From assembly GCA_028751875.1 (NCBI GenBank), contig CM054144.1, forward strand, positions 508,985-572,984: a stretch of DNA of 64,000 nt, given 5' to 3'. Positions 43,135-56,075 of this stretch are shown here, piece by piece. This stretch comes from Rapana venosa (Eukaryota > Mollusca > Gastropoda > Neogastropoda > Muricidae). A model generated the notes under the pieces. That model was given only the letters and a program-made list of their open reading frames with translations, did not search any database and was not told where the DNA came from. The stretch's first letter is position 1; the number at the start of each line of letters is the position of its first letter. A program made the translations under genes and the position numbers.

Positions 43135-43393
43135 GCAGGCCGGTCCAGGGGAGAAAAGCTGACCATGTTTCTGAGGGAGTGCTGCTGGGAAACCCTTTTT
43201 TTAAACAAAAACCCCCAAACCCCAAAGTTTTAACGCCCCTTTCCCCCGGAATGAAAAGCAGTTCCATGTTCATTTAAAGGGTGGCAGCCCACCCTTTTTT
43301 CCATTCAGTCATCGATGACCCCAGGGATTTTCCCGGGGAAAATTTTGTTGGGTCTACGATCAAAAGGGGTTGAAACCCAGAGAACTAAATTAA
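43135..43393 (+). CDS. Exon k: PARP catalytic domain C-terminus and stop, frameshifted
   Basis: A pyrimidine-rich acceptor lies at 43107-43126 (CCAAAG) or CAAG at 43134. Frame 1 reads AGRSRGEKLTMFLRE; a one-base insertion then gives LLGN, matching the MFLxxVLLG or MFLGEVALG strand. Further on, FHSVIDDPRDFPGENFV (43299-43349) and, after an indel, VYDQKGLKPRELN with TAA at 43391-43393. Together they match the DSVxxD...EFVVYDxxQ...PxYL end of PARPs. A Glu (codon 43338) lies next to FVVYD and may be the Glu of the H-Y-E triad; with the local indel its exact register cannot be fixed. Confidence 0.6.
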
Positions 43394-43669
43394 AAAAGAG
43401 AGTGGACCGGGGTTAAAAAATTAAAAAAAACAAAAAAAAACAACACCCCCCATTTTGGAAAATGTTAGAACTTAAATCAATCGATGGGGTTTGGGGTCCT
43501 GAAATTTTTTTCAGCTTTTTAAAAATTTGGGGGGGGGGAAAGATTTAACATTTTGCTTTTGCTGCTAAATTTTTAAATTTTAAAATTTTCATTTACTTTG
43601 GGAAAAATGTAATGGGGAAAGTTTAAAAAACTTTTTAAAGTTGGGTATGTGTTTTATGCTTTTATTTTT

Positions 43670-44035
43670 TTTTTTTTTTTGAATGTTGCAGGTATTGTTG
43701 GGGAAAGGAAAAGACACATGTAAGGAGGTAGGGGGGTTTTAGAAGATTTTTAAGTGTGCCCAGAGAGGGGTAAAGACACTGTAAGGAGGAGGTGATAGCA
43801 GCTTTATTTGTGTAGAGGGGAGAAAAGGAAAATTTGTAGGAGGTGGGTGATAGCAGAAAAGTGTGTAGAGAGGGTAAAGGCCAACAGGGAAGGAGGAGGG
43901 GGGGGATAGCAAAATTTTTATTTGTGTCAGGAGGGGGGAAAGACACATTTTAAGGGGGGAGGTGATAGCAGACTTTGTGGGGTCAGAAAAAGGGGGGTAA
44001 AGACCATTTTAAGGAGGAGGTGTAGCGGGGACGCC
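43670..44035. repeat. Degraded minisatellite, about 55-65 bp unit
   Basis: About six blurred copies of AGGAGGTGATAGCAG, TTTGTGTAGAGAGGGG and AAAGACACATGTAAGG. The order is constant, but run lengths vary in a way that suggests base-calling error. Confidence 0.75.
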
Positions 44036-45167
44036 CATAAACTGGGGCCCCTTTTTGGAGAAGGAAATGAAAGGGATGGCCCTTTTGTTGTTTTTGTTGT
44101 TTTTTTGGGGGGTTTCTTGGGGGGGGGGGTGGGGGGGGAAAAGGGTAGTGGTGGTAAAATCAGGGGAAAACGTACCAGTGATGCTGAGATTTTTTTTTTT
44201 TGGTTTTTTGTTGTTTTTGGGTTTTTGTTCTTTGCGGGTTTTGGTTTTTTTTTTGTTTAGGGGGGGTGTTTTTTTTGGGCTTTTTAAAGTTTGTTTGGGT
44301 TTTTTTTTGCTTCGTAGCTTTTGTTTCCAAAAGGGTTTTCCCAGTGGCGTTGAGGTTTTTTTTGTGTGGGCCTTTTTTTTTAACGGGAAAATTCCCCTTT
44401 CTAGATTTTTTTTGGGTTTGGGAAACACCCCGGAAATTTTTCCCGGGTTGTTGGGGGTTATAGGGTGACTTTTTACCCCCGGAAAATTTTTCCCGGGGGT
44501 TTTTGGTTCCAAAACCGAAGTAAACAAGCCTGCTTCCTTGACTACTTTTTAAAGGGAAAACAACCCCAAAAATTAAATTGGGGGTTTTACCTCCTGTTTT
44601 TTTGGCAACATTGGGGCTGCAAAAACCGGGGCCCAAAAAACGTTTCTTTTTTTGCTCTTTATTTTGGGTTTTTATGCATGATGTTTGGGGGAAAGTTCTT
44701 TTTAAAAAAATTTTGCGGGGAAATTCTTTTTGAAGGCATAAAATAATTTTTCAAAAGCTTTTAAAATTTTGGCAAAAAAAACTCTAGATTTACCAAAACA
44801 TTGTTTGGAAAACGATGGTATGTTTTTCAGGGATGTGTTTTTAAAAAAAAAATGAATGAATTTGGGCCCTTAAAATATGTTTGAATTATTAAAGTTGGGG
44901 GGTCTCGAATGGACAGTGGGGGTGAAAAAAATTCGTATTTATGGTCGATGTTTTACATTTTTAAAAAAATTTTTTCGCAGTCAAGTAAAGTCAATTTAAA
45001 ATTTTCCAAAGTCAAAATTTTTTTTCCCAAGTTTAGGTACTTTTTAAAATTAAGCAATGCATTTTTTTTTTCTTAACCCATCTATCAAAGAACAATTTCG
45101 AAATTTTGTTTTTTCAAAGGGACACTACTTTTTTTGCTTTGTTTTTTACCTTTAAAATTTAAAAACC

Positions 45168-45201
<34 letters not shown>

Positions 45202-46399
45202 AAAAAAAAATCGATAAGGGAAATACTTAAAAATTTCCAAATTACCACATTTTAATATTTACAGGGCAACACATATTTCTTTGAAACCCCTTGAGGGCCC
45301 CTAAGGCCCGCGCTCAGGGCCACACACACATTTTAAATAAAAAAGGGTTTTAAAAATTTTAAAAAAAAAAAAATCTTTTTAAAACGTCAGGACAACAAAT
45401 TACTTCATTTTACTTTTTTCATTCATTGTTTTCCGTTTTTTTTTACTTTATTTAAAATTAAAAAAAAAACAGGAAATAAAACGTTGGGAAAAAATACAAG
45501 GCTTCGTCTTTACCCCCCTCCCCCCTCCTCCTCCCCCGCAAAGTGTGCTTTTTATGCGTTTCAAACTTTTTAAAATTTAGGGTTTTTTTTAAAAATTTAC
45601 AAATTCCCCAAAATTTAAACTACCCAAACCCAAAGAGAATTTTAAATTTAAGATTACAAAAATTGATTATTTTTTTAAAAAAAAAAGGGGGGGGGTTTAC
45701 AATTTTTAACAAAAATTTAAAACCTTTCAAAATTTGGACAAAAATTTTAAAAAAATGATCCCCATCACCATGAGACAATAACTTAAAAAGGATGATAAAA
45801 AAAAAGGCATTGGAAAGGATGGGGGTGGGGGGGGGGGGAGTATAAAGGGGGGAAGGGGGAAAAAACCCCCTTTTAAATTTAAAAGGGGAAAATAAAAATT
45901 TTTTTTTTTTAAAAAAACAAAAAAAAAATTATTCAAAAAAAGTAGAACCCCTATTTTTTTGATTCCAAAATTCCCAAAACCCCTTTTAAAAAAATGGACT
46001 ATAAAAAACTAAAACAATATCAAAAAAAAACCCAGTTTGCTTATTATTGTTTTAAATTTTTTAATCCCCTTCCCCTAATGCTTAAAAACCCAAACCCCAC
46101 TAAAAAATCTTTTGAAATTTAGACAAGACAAAGGGGCTTTGAGGAAAGGGAGCGGAGGGGGGAAAGGGAGGGGAAAAAGGGAGGGGGGGAGGGGGGGAAA
46201 GGAGAGAGAGAGAGGAAAAGGAGGAGAAGAGAGAGGAGAAAAGGAAACCACATTCAAATCAGGTCTACCATAAAAAAATTTTTAAAAATTTCCTCCTTTC
46301 CCCCGGGTTTCAAAATTGCAGATTTTTTCTAGTTTGCATAGTTTCTTTTTTTTTCCCTTTGGGCATAATTGTGTCCCTTTTTCCCTCCCTTTCCCCCCT

Positions 46400-49300
46400 C
46401 CCTCCAAACATTTTACAGTGTGGGACTGTGGGGAATTTTGTCACAGTAAGTTTTATACTTGAATTTTTGTTGTTGGGGGAAAATCCCCTTTTTAGTGCTG
46501 GAAATTTTAATTTTGGGGGTTTTTTTTGCCGTTTTTAAAAATGGGGGGTTGGTTTTCCCTTTATTAGTAAATTTCCTAGGCATTCAGGGTTTAAAAAGGG
46601 CTTTTTAGCTTTTGCCTTGAAAGGGATTTTTGTTTGTTTTAAAATTTTTAAAGCGTTTTGGGGTTGTTTCCTTTTTGGTCACTATGATTTACAAAAAGGC
46701 TTTTTTTAAAAAGATTATTTTTGGGGTTTGGGAAAAAAGTTAGTGGGATGTTTGGGTTTTTTCTGTTTTCCCTTTGTTTTTTAAAGCTAATTGGTGATCT
46801 TTGGAGGGGTTTTCCCTTGGGTTTTTTTTTAGGGACAAATAGAGTTTTTTTTGGTTTAAAGTCTTTTTGGGGGTTGGGATTTTTTGTTTTCTTATAACTT
46901 TTGTGGTTAGGGGCTTGATTGTAGTTAGAAGAAAAATTTTTTCAGTGTCTTTTATTTTTAATTAGGAATAAATTTTTAAAATTTTTGGGAAATCACTCCC
47001 GCTGCCCCAAAGAGATGAAGCTTTGTCAACTTTGGGGAAAAAATATGGCCCCCAAAAAAAAAAGAGTTTGGAGAGTGGGTTATTAAAAAAATTTTTTTAA
47101 ATTTTTTTTAACTGGAAAGTAAGTTGGGTAAAAAAGACTTTTTTTCCTAGGCCATCACTTGGTGGGTTTCCAAGAAAGATTTTTTTTCATTAATTACACC
47201 AAAAATTCTGGGGGAAAGGTAAAACTTCTTCAATTTCTTTTTATTTTCAACGGGTTTGGGAAATTTTATCTTTCTTTTTTTTGTCTTTTTTTTGCCCTTG
47301 CTTATTTTTTACATAAAATTTAAGTTTTTCGCCTTTTTTAAAAGGACTAGGGTTTTTAGTTTAAATTTCCAAGTAAAAAAATTTCGGTAAAGTATTGTTT
47401 TAAAGTTTGATTTTTTAAGTTGGGGGGGGCCCAAAATTTCCATACAATAGGGGGATTTGTCGTCAGCAAACCATTTAAAAGCTCATTCTAAAAATTTGGG
47501 GGAAAGTCTTTTTAATAGATTAAAAATTAGTGGGTGGGGACCCAATTTTGACCCTTTTTGGGGTTTCTCCTGTTTTAATTTAGGTACTAGTTCTGATTTT
47601 TTTTGATTAAGGCAATTATTAGCTCTCCCTTTTTCGAAAAAAAGCTTTTTTAAAAAAGATTTATAAATTTTGGTGTTAGTTTTTACCAGGGTGAAGTTTA
47701 CGCAAAAATTGGGGAAATTTTGGTTTGTTTTACATCAAATTGTTTTTTTCAAAGCAACAAAAAAAAAGGGCCCTTTTGTTTATTTTTTTTTCCATTGAGT
47801 TGTGTAGGGGATTGTCTTTTTAATTGTGAAAGAGTTTTTGTGAAGGAATATTTTTTACAAAAACCCTTTGGCCCTGATTTCTTTTTAATAGATTGTTTTT
47901 TTACAAAGTGGGGAAATTAACGGATTTTTGGAAAATTTTTTTAAAAAGGGTTTTGTTTGGGGAAAACGGGAATGTTTTGGTCGAAATTTTGGGAAGGACA
48001 TGCAGTATACCTGATTTGTGGATGGTATGTTTTTGGGCTTTTTTTTAATTTAAATTATGGGGAAATTTTGGTTTTTTTCTTTTGACAAGGGTTATACAAT
48101 TTTTGTCTTTGCCCCAGCTTTAAAACTTGACCACAAAGCTTAATTATTTTTCCATTTTGATTGTTTTTAACCAAACGGGGTTTTGGAATTTTTTTTAAAA
48201 GGGGACAGGTTTTTTTCCAAGAGGGTTTTGGGGATTGTCATTGGCGGGAGTTAAAGGGGGAATTTTTTATTTTTTTGTTTTCGTTATTTTGTTTTTAAGG
48301 GTAAGGGAAGTTCATTTTAAATTTGACTTGTCTTTAAATTTTACTGTTTTGCAATTTTTGAGAAGTGGTTTTTTCCCCAAATTCATCAGTGGAAATATCT
48401 TTTTGTTGTTGATTTTTTTTGATGGGGGTTTTTTTATTACATAAGTATTGAGGGCCCCTTTCCATATTTGTGGAAAATTTTGGGTGTTTTTGTTGTTTTT
48501 TTAAAAAACTTTTTTGAAAAAAATCACGTTTTGATTTCCCCTTTTTAGTAAATTTACTTTGTTTCTTTGTGCTCTAAATTTGCTCATTTGAACCCATGTG
48601 TTTTCAAAAAATTTCTTTGGGTTTGTTATTTCGGTTTCTATGTCTTTTGGTTATAAAAAGGGGGTTTTAAAATTTTTTTTTGAACTCTTTTTTTTTGAAA
48701 GGGGGCATGGTTTGTTTATACGGGAATTTAAAATGCCCGGAAATTTCAAAATTCAACGGCTTCATGGGGTTTTTCGGTTTTTTGGGTTTTTTGGCATTTT
48801 TTGGGGGGTTTGTAAAGTCTAAAAGGGAAAAATTTTCTCGTTAAATTTTTTAAAATTTTTTCCTTTTGAAAAAAAAATAGTTTTATGCCCTTTTACTTTA
48901 TTTATTTTGATACGTTTTTTTAAACCCCAAGGGTTAAAAGCACACTGGTTTTTTATAAATGCATAACATTTAGGGGAGCACATATTCTGTTTTGTGTTGT
49001 TTTGTAGTAGGGGGTAGATATGATTAATTTTAAAAGTTTTAAGGGGGTTATTTGTTATCGAGTTGGTCAAACTATTTGTTGTTTTTTAGGCCAATTTCTT
49101 TGTAATGTTGTTTGGGTCCAATTTTTTGGTTTTTTGGTTTTTTAATAAGTCTATATTAAAAAACCCCAAGAATTTTAAATTTTTTCATTTTTTAAAAGTT
49201 TTACCCCGTCCTAAGGGAGTTTAATTTTTTTTAGCCAGGGCTTTGGTTTCTGAAGGATTTCTGTATATAAATTTTCCTTTTTAAATTTTTGGTTTTTTGT
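46400..49300 (-). mobile_element. Probable minus-strand LINE, badly corrupted
   Basis: At 47528-47570 GGGGACCCAATTTTGACCC and TTTTTGGGGTTTCTCC resemble the minus-strand VPQGSILGP box at 27955-28012. Other T-rich stretches have the general look of the LINE at 26684, but no second box was confirmed. Low confidence because of the damage. Confidence 0.3.
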
Positions 49301-52300
49301 TTTTTTAAATTTTTTTTTCAATTTCCCCCATGGATTTTAATGTCAAAAACCCCAAAGGGTTTTATATTTTTTACAACCCGAGCGTGGAGGCTTTATATGT
49401 AAGTAGCCGGTGTACTTGGGTTTGTGGGGATCTTCCGGGGAAAATTTGATTTTCCCGGAATTTTTAAAAGTGTGCATCTGTAACATTTGGGGAGTGGGAT
49501 TTTTAGTTAAAGGCCCAAAAAAAAATGAAACTGATTTCCCCTGTTGTATGTATGGTTGCAATTTTTATCTTTTTTGTTTGTTGCATTGTTTTTTTTAGGG
49601 TTAGCCCACTCGGGAGGCCCTTTTTTATTTTTTTTGGGCCAAATTGTCTGAAGTTGAGCATTTAATTAAAGGGCCCGGGTTTTATTGGCTTAAATTTTTT
49701 TTTTTATTTTCTTGTTCTGGGTTTTCGTTTAAAAACTATCAAAAAAGAAGAACCCGTTTAGTTGGTTTTCTATTCAAAAAATCAAACAGGGAATATTAAA
49801 ATTGGAAAAGAAGGAAAAAAACCCCCAAAAAAAAACGAAACCAAAACTAAAGGTAATTTCAAAAGCTGCTTGGATCGCAAAAAAAAACGAAACTGTTTTT
49901 AACTAACAGTATTTTAAAAACCAAATTTCCCCCTTTTTTTTTCAACTTAAAAGGAGTTCAAAATTTTACCAACCCACGTAATTAAAGTTGGAATTTTTTG
50001 ATAAAAAAAAATATACAAAACTTCTTTTTTTTTTTTCCTTTAAAACAAAAACTTTACTTACACCAATTCTTTTTTCATATAAGGGTCTAAAAAAAAGGAA
50101 AATCAGCAACAAGCGTAGATTTTTAAAAAATAAAAAAATATAGAATTTTTTTGGGAAAAACCCAAAAGCAAAAATTTTTTCCCCTTTTAAAAAAACTGTT
50201 TAGGGTGTAAAAGTCTTTGGTGTAAACAAAAATAGCTGCTAATTTACCCAAAAAGTCCATTGTTTTCAATCAAGCGGGCTTTCTTGGGAATTTAAAAAGC
50301 AAAATATAGCCGGTAGTTTGCAAAAAATCAATTGTTTTCAGTCAAGCAGACTGTTTTCTTTAATTATCCGCAATATAAATGTTAGTCACAAAAATTTAAA
50401 ATATTAGATAACTAATTTGAGCTTGCCCCGAAGTTGTTACGATATTTATACTGTAAATTTGGGGAAAACTATTTAGGGGAAAATTCATGTAGTAGTTTCT
50501 GAGGGAAAAAGGGGGTTTTGGGAAATAAAAAGTGGTAATAAGAAATTTTTTTTTCCCACCTTTTTAGGGTTTACTTGCTCTGGGCATGAAGAGGGTTTAA
50601 AGGGGGCAATTCCAACTTTGGGGTGATGATGATATGTGATTTATGATGATGATTTCTGATGATGGGAAAGATGAGATAAATCAGGTGGGAAAAAGGCAGG
50701 GGTTTTTTGTGACACGGGGTCATGCATGTGCTTTTTGAAAATGAACCCGCTTCCAAACAAACAACCCCGGTTTTTTTTTCATCATAAATTTATTAAATGA
50801 AAAAAGCCCGTAAAGATCACGAGGTTGGGCACCCGTGGGAAGGGAAAAGGCAAGGGTTTTCTGCTTTTTGCCAAAAGAGCAGCCCTGAGGGAAAAACAGC
50901 AAGCATTTGGAAAGGGGGACAAATGACAAAAATGCCCTTTTGGGCTCGACTCGATGGCCCCGCCCGGGAGAAAAAGCAAAAGGTGGTCAACCCGGTAAAT
51001 CACCTTTTATGAAGCCTGGTCGGGAATAAAGGCATGCCAAAGGGAGTGCGGGGAAAAACCCCGTGATGACAAATAGTGCCAATGGCCCTTTGAACGAAGA
51101 AATTTTAGATTGGGAAAAAAATCCGGAAAACCATTCAAAAGCTTTTAAATTTCTGGGAAGCTATGTATCGGGAAAAGAAAGAAATCAAAACCTGAAATTT
51201 TTTCTCCAGGATAGCCCAGACCCAAAAAACTGCCCAAAGAACCCCAAATAAAGTTTTTTTTGAAAAAACAAGTACATTTAGAGTTTCTTTTTCAAAAAAT
51301 CTTTGGGGATTAAAAACAAAAAATTACCCTAAATTTAAAGGGAAAATGAAAACCAGAATTGTAAAAGGCCCAAACAAAAAAAAAATGAAGGGGCTCCTGA
51401 CTTTTAATGAAAAAAATTTTGAAAAATAAAGTGGTTTTTTGGGAACCCTCATGTGAACATCTTGGGGCGGCCCAAAACTGGCCTAAGGGAACGTACAAGG
51501 GGGAGATGAAGGGCAGGCAAAAAGAAAACGAAAGGGAAGACAAAAATCAGAGAGTGGAACTGGGCCTGGAGTGGGGAAAGATTTTTCTACGGAAAAGCAG
51601 AAGGGCGGGGGAGTGGAGGAAGCTGGGTTGAAAATCTTCCCTTGTTTTCCCCCACGGTTCCCCCAAATTTTCAAAAGGGACTACAGGATTTGGTGAAGTG
51701 GAGGTGAGGGGAAACCCTGCCCGCTTTTAAATTTTTTCCTTTTTCACAAATTTGGCTATTTCTTAGGAAAGGGGAAAAAAAAAAAGTGCCTTTTTGTGGG
51801 AAGGGTTTTGTGTGTTTTACATGACTTGCTTTAACACTCTCATTAATATCACCCAAGAGGGAACAGGGGGTAAAATTTAAGAAAAAACAAAAACAATTTT
51901 CTGGGCCCCTTTTCATGCAAAACCATTAGAATTTTTTTATACTTTTGTTTTATCCGAAAGATTTTTAAAGGAAAGTTTTGATATTATATTGCAACTAAAG
52001 CAGTTTTGTTCAAAATTTTTCGTTGTAGAAAAAATTGGTGGGTTCCCCGTTTTTTGGGTTCATTTTTTCCCCGGGTTTTAAAAATGTTCTTTGTTGGCCC
52101 GTTTACTGTTTATTAGTTTACTTTCAAAAACTTACTTTGGATTACTCCCCAAAAACTACTTTAAATTTTGAGCTGTTCCCCCAAAGGTTTTGGGAAACAT
52201 GGAAAGAACACTTTGGAAATTTTCCCGTTTTAAACATGTTTTTGTTTTGTGGAAGATGTTTTTCCCAAATCATTGGGAATGTGGGGGGGGTTTTGGGGGT

Positions 52301-52329
52301 TTGGGGCAGCCAAGGGGTAAACCGTTAGA

Positions 52330-54260
52330 AGAGAGGAGGTGGATTTTTGGGTTTTGGGCTGACAGCCAAAAGGAAAACCCGCCCGAGAGGGGGAGAGAGC
52401 TGCACTGGTTGGTCTGCCCGCTGGGGGAACCAGTTAGAGAGGGGAGGGAGCTGCACTGGTTTGGGGTTTAAACCCTTTGGGAACCAGTTTTTGGAGAGAG
52501 AGGGTTTTGGGATGGTTTTGGTCTGACAGGGGGCCGGTAACCAGTCCGAGGATGAAAAGAAGGGGAGCTGCAATTTGGGGGGTTTCTGGGAAAGCCAGGT
52601 AAACCGTCAGAGGGGAAGGGGAAAAGAGAGCGCAATTTGGGGTGGTCTGGGCGCCTTTTGGGAACCCGTCAGAGAGAGAGGGGAGAGAGCTGCAAATGGT
52701 GGGTCTGAAAAAAGGTAAAACCCGTCAGAAAAGGGGGAGAGGGGGAGGGAACTGGTTTTTTGGTTTTGACAGCCCGGTTAAAAAAATCAGAGAGAGAGAG
52801 AGAGAGGGGGCTTTCCCCGGGGGTTTGGGGCTGAAAGCCGGGGGAAACCCGTTAGAGAAGGAGGAGAGAAAGGGGCTTTTCCCCAACCTTTTTTTTGGTT
52901 TTGGGGGGGTCAAAACATGGTAACCCGTTAGAGAGGAGAGAAAAGGGTGCCCGGGGTGGTTTTTACGGCCCGGTAACCAGTTTTGAGAGGAAAAGAGAGG
53001 GGACAATGGTTTTGGGGTCTGAAAAGCCAGGGGGAACCAGTCAGAGAGAGAGAGAGGGGAGCTTTTTTCAAAAGGGTGGGGGGGTCTTTACAGCCAGGGT
53101 AACCCGGTTTAAAAGGAGGAGGGGGTGAGAGGGGGTTTTTCACTGGTTTTGGTCTGACCCTCCTTTTTAAACCCATTTAGAGAGGTGGGGAGGGGGAGAT
53201 GCCTGGTTTTTTGGGCTTTACAGCCAAGGGGGAAACCCAAATCAGAGAGAGAGAGAGAGGGTTTTTCACTGGTGTGGTTGAAGCCAGGTAACCAAATCAG
53301 GGGAGAGGAGAAGAGAGAGCTGCACTGGTTGGTCTGCGCCGGGGGAAAAACCGTTAGAGTGAGAGAGAGAGAGGCTGCAAATGGGGGTTTTTTGACGCCA
53401 AAGGGAACCCGTAAAAGAGAGAGGGGAGCTGCACTGGGTGGTTTTGACAAAACCCGGTTTAAACCCGTCCAGGAGAGGGGTGAGAGGAGCTGCATGGTTT
53501 GGGCTGACAGCCAGGTTAAACCCGTTAGGGGAGAGAGGGGAGCTGACTGGTGTGGTTTGCAGCAGGGGAAAAAAATTAGTGAGAGGGAGGAGGGGAAGAG
53601 TTTCACTTTGGTTTTGGTCTGACAGCCCAGGTAAAAACCCAACCCCTTAAGTTGGGGAGAGAGGGGAGAGAGTTCATGGTGGGGTTCAGACTTTGGTAAA
53701 CCCGTTAGGAGAGGGGAAACTTGGGATTTGGTGTGGTTTTGACAGCTGGTAAACCCGTCAGAGAGGGGAGGTGGGGAGCTGCACTTGGGTGTGGTTTTTG
53801 ACAGCTTTTTGGGGGAACCCCGTTAGAGAGAGAGAGGAATTTCACTGGTGTGGGTTTTTGACAGCTGGTAACCAGTCCCGAGAAGGGGAGAGAGGGTTTT
53901 CACTGGTGTGGTTGACGGGCCCGGGGAACCCGTTTAAAAAAGCTGCCCCTTTTGGGGTGGTCTGACAGCCTGGTAACCGGGTTAAAAGGGTGAGAGGGGA
54001 GGGTGCCCCTTTTTGGTTTTTGGGTTTTTGACAGCCTTTTGGGAAAGTTAAAGGGGTTAGAGATGAGGGAGAGGGGAGCTGCCTGGTGTGGTTGGGCAGC
54101 CCGGGGAAACCAGTTTAGAGAGGAGAGAGCCCGCACCCCCGGTTTGGGTTGCAGCCTTTGGGAAACCGGGTTTTTGGGGGAGGGGAGGCTGCACTGGGTT
54201 TTGACAAACCTTGGGTAAAAAGTTAAAAAGAGGGGAGAGCTGCACTTTTGGGCTGACCGG
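52330..54260. repeat. Degraded minisatellite, about 70-80 bp unit
   Basis: Roughly 25 blurred copies of GTTAGAGAGAGAGGGGA, GCTGCACTGGTTTGGTCTGA and CAGCCAGGTAACCAGT. The clean unit would probably contain CACTGGTGTGGTCTGACAGC. Individual copies differ by homopolymer stretching. Confidence 0.8.
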
Positions 54261-55659
54261 CGGGTTTGGGTTTGTGCCCAGGTTAAAACCAAAAAACCCC
54301 TGGAAGCCTAATCAGGGGGATTCTTCTTGGGAGTCAAAAATTTAGGGCCAACTCAAAACCCAAACCCCAAATTTAGGACGGGGAATATAAAAATGAGGCC
54401 TCAATTGGGGGGCCCAAACAGAACATCATGCATCTCTATTAAAACTGTTCCCCCCTTGGAAGGGGTGGCCATTTTTGTTTTCCAGTGGGAAAGGATGACC
54501 AAAATTTACAAAAATACAAAACTTTCAGGGATGGGGTGTGAAATTTTGCATTTGAGTTTCTTTTTTTCATATTTCCCCCTAATAAAAAGAATAACAAAAA
54601 ACACCCCCCAAGGGCCCTCAAAGAGATCAAGGAAGGGTTTAAACAAGAGAACCAGTCGGGCCCCATTAAAATACCCGCGTGCAGGCGGGGAAAGGGGTGT
54701 ATCTGTTTCAGGGTTGTCGGGTCGTTGTGTTGTTGGGGCTTGGTTCCTGTGAGGGAACCGTGGTTTTGTGTGTTTGTTTTGTTTTGTGAGACAGTTGAAA
54801 CTTTCCGTAGAGATGAAGAATTTAAAACAGGGGGGAGGAATTTTATTTTTTTATTTTCAAATAGGAGTGGGAAAAACCCCAAAGGGGGGGGCGGTAAATT
54901 TTAAGCCCTATTAATTTTGTACTTGGAAAGGGAATACTTTGTTTAAATTAGATTTTAAAGGGGCCGGGGGGTTTCCTAGTGGTTTAGAACCTTTTCGTTT
55001 TTAATCGGGCAACCCGGGGGTTTAAAATTTTCCCGTTCAAGGGGATATTTTCCCCCCCTGGAGGGTTTTTCACCCTTGAAAACTCACTTCCCCCAAAAAA
55101 TCCTTCGATGAGATAATTTAAAAATTGCACACATTTAAAATTCCTTTTTCCGGTTTTTTTAAGGTGGGGCCAAATTTTGTGCCGTGGGAAAATATGACAA
55201 ATTTTTAAAAACCGCATGCACATTTGGGGACTGGGAAATTTTAAAAAACCCCACAAGTGCTTTTTTTCATTATCCCCGATTAAAAGAAAAAAAGAAAAAG
55301 AAAAAAAAACACTGGGCTTTCAGAAAAGGTTGTCAGGGGCATGTTTTTGGAAAACCCCTACATTCCAAGTGTTTTTAAAAAAAGGGGTTTTTATTATTTT
55401 TTTTTTTTTTGGGGTTTGGTTTTTTTTTGGAAAAACAACTCCATTAAGTGAAACATGTTTTGTGATATCGTTTTTGTTTTTGGTTAAAAAACGGGAAAGT
55501 CCCTGAAAGTTGTGATATTGTTTTTCAAGTGGGGGAGTTTTCTTGGGAAAAAAAGAAAAGGGGAAAATGCTACTTGGAATTTATTAAAATTTTTCCTTTT
55601 GGGGAATAAAAGGGAAGGAAAAAAATAGTTTAGGGCAGATTATATTTTTAGGCCTTTTG

Positions 55660-56075
55660 GTTTCCATGGCTCTTTTTCACTTCTCCGCATTCCCCATTTT
55701 GAAGTTTTGGCACCTTTGGCCCCTGTTAACTTTTCCTACATCCGATTTTGAAGATTTGGCCCCATGGCTCTTTTTAAATTCCCCCCGATCCCCCCTTTTT
55801 TAAAATTTTGGCCCCTTGGGTCTGTTAACTTCCCCCGCCCTTCCCCTTTTGAAAATTTTGGCACCATGGCGCTGTTAAATTTCCTACATCCCGAATTTTT
55901 TAAATATGGCACCATGGCTCTGTTTAAAAAACCTGCATCCGATTTTTTAAGAATTTTGGCTTGTTTAATTCCCCTGCATCCCCATTTTGAAGAAATGGCA
56001 CCATGGCTCTTTTTAAAATTCTCCCCACATCCCGATTTTTAAAAATATGGCCCCATGGGTCCCGGGTTAAATTTT
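55660..56075. repeat. Degraded minisatellite, about 48 bp unit
   Basis: About eight blurred copies of GGCACCATGGCTCTGTTAA, CTTCCTGCATCCCGATTTTG and AAGATTTT. Apparent proteins here are artefacts of the repeat. Confidence 0.8.

Larger units (their letters stand above)
11215..43393 (+). other. Host gene: macro-domain and PARP/ARTD protein, multi-exon, 5' incomplete
   Basis: Exons at 11215, 14644, 16970, 18795 (candidate), 20852, 23101, 33543, 34456, about 41452, about 42270 and about 43135 join in compatible phases into one protein: Gly/Arg-rich linker, macro-domain N-terminal part, proline-rich linker, KH-like segment, PARP catalytic domain. By family, macro domains bind ADP-ribose and the PARP domain transfers ADP-ribose from NAD+ to proteins; vertebrate macro-PARPs (PARP9/14/15) act in interferon and stress pathways. 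Exons total about 1.6 kb within 32 kb, so introns full of repeats make up nearly all of the locus. The first exon begins in phase 2, so at least one upstream exon exists. Alternatives: a recently decayed paralogue, or a different macro-ART. Family assignment is firm at the PARP domain and moderate for the PARP14/15 subtype. Confidence 0.75.
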
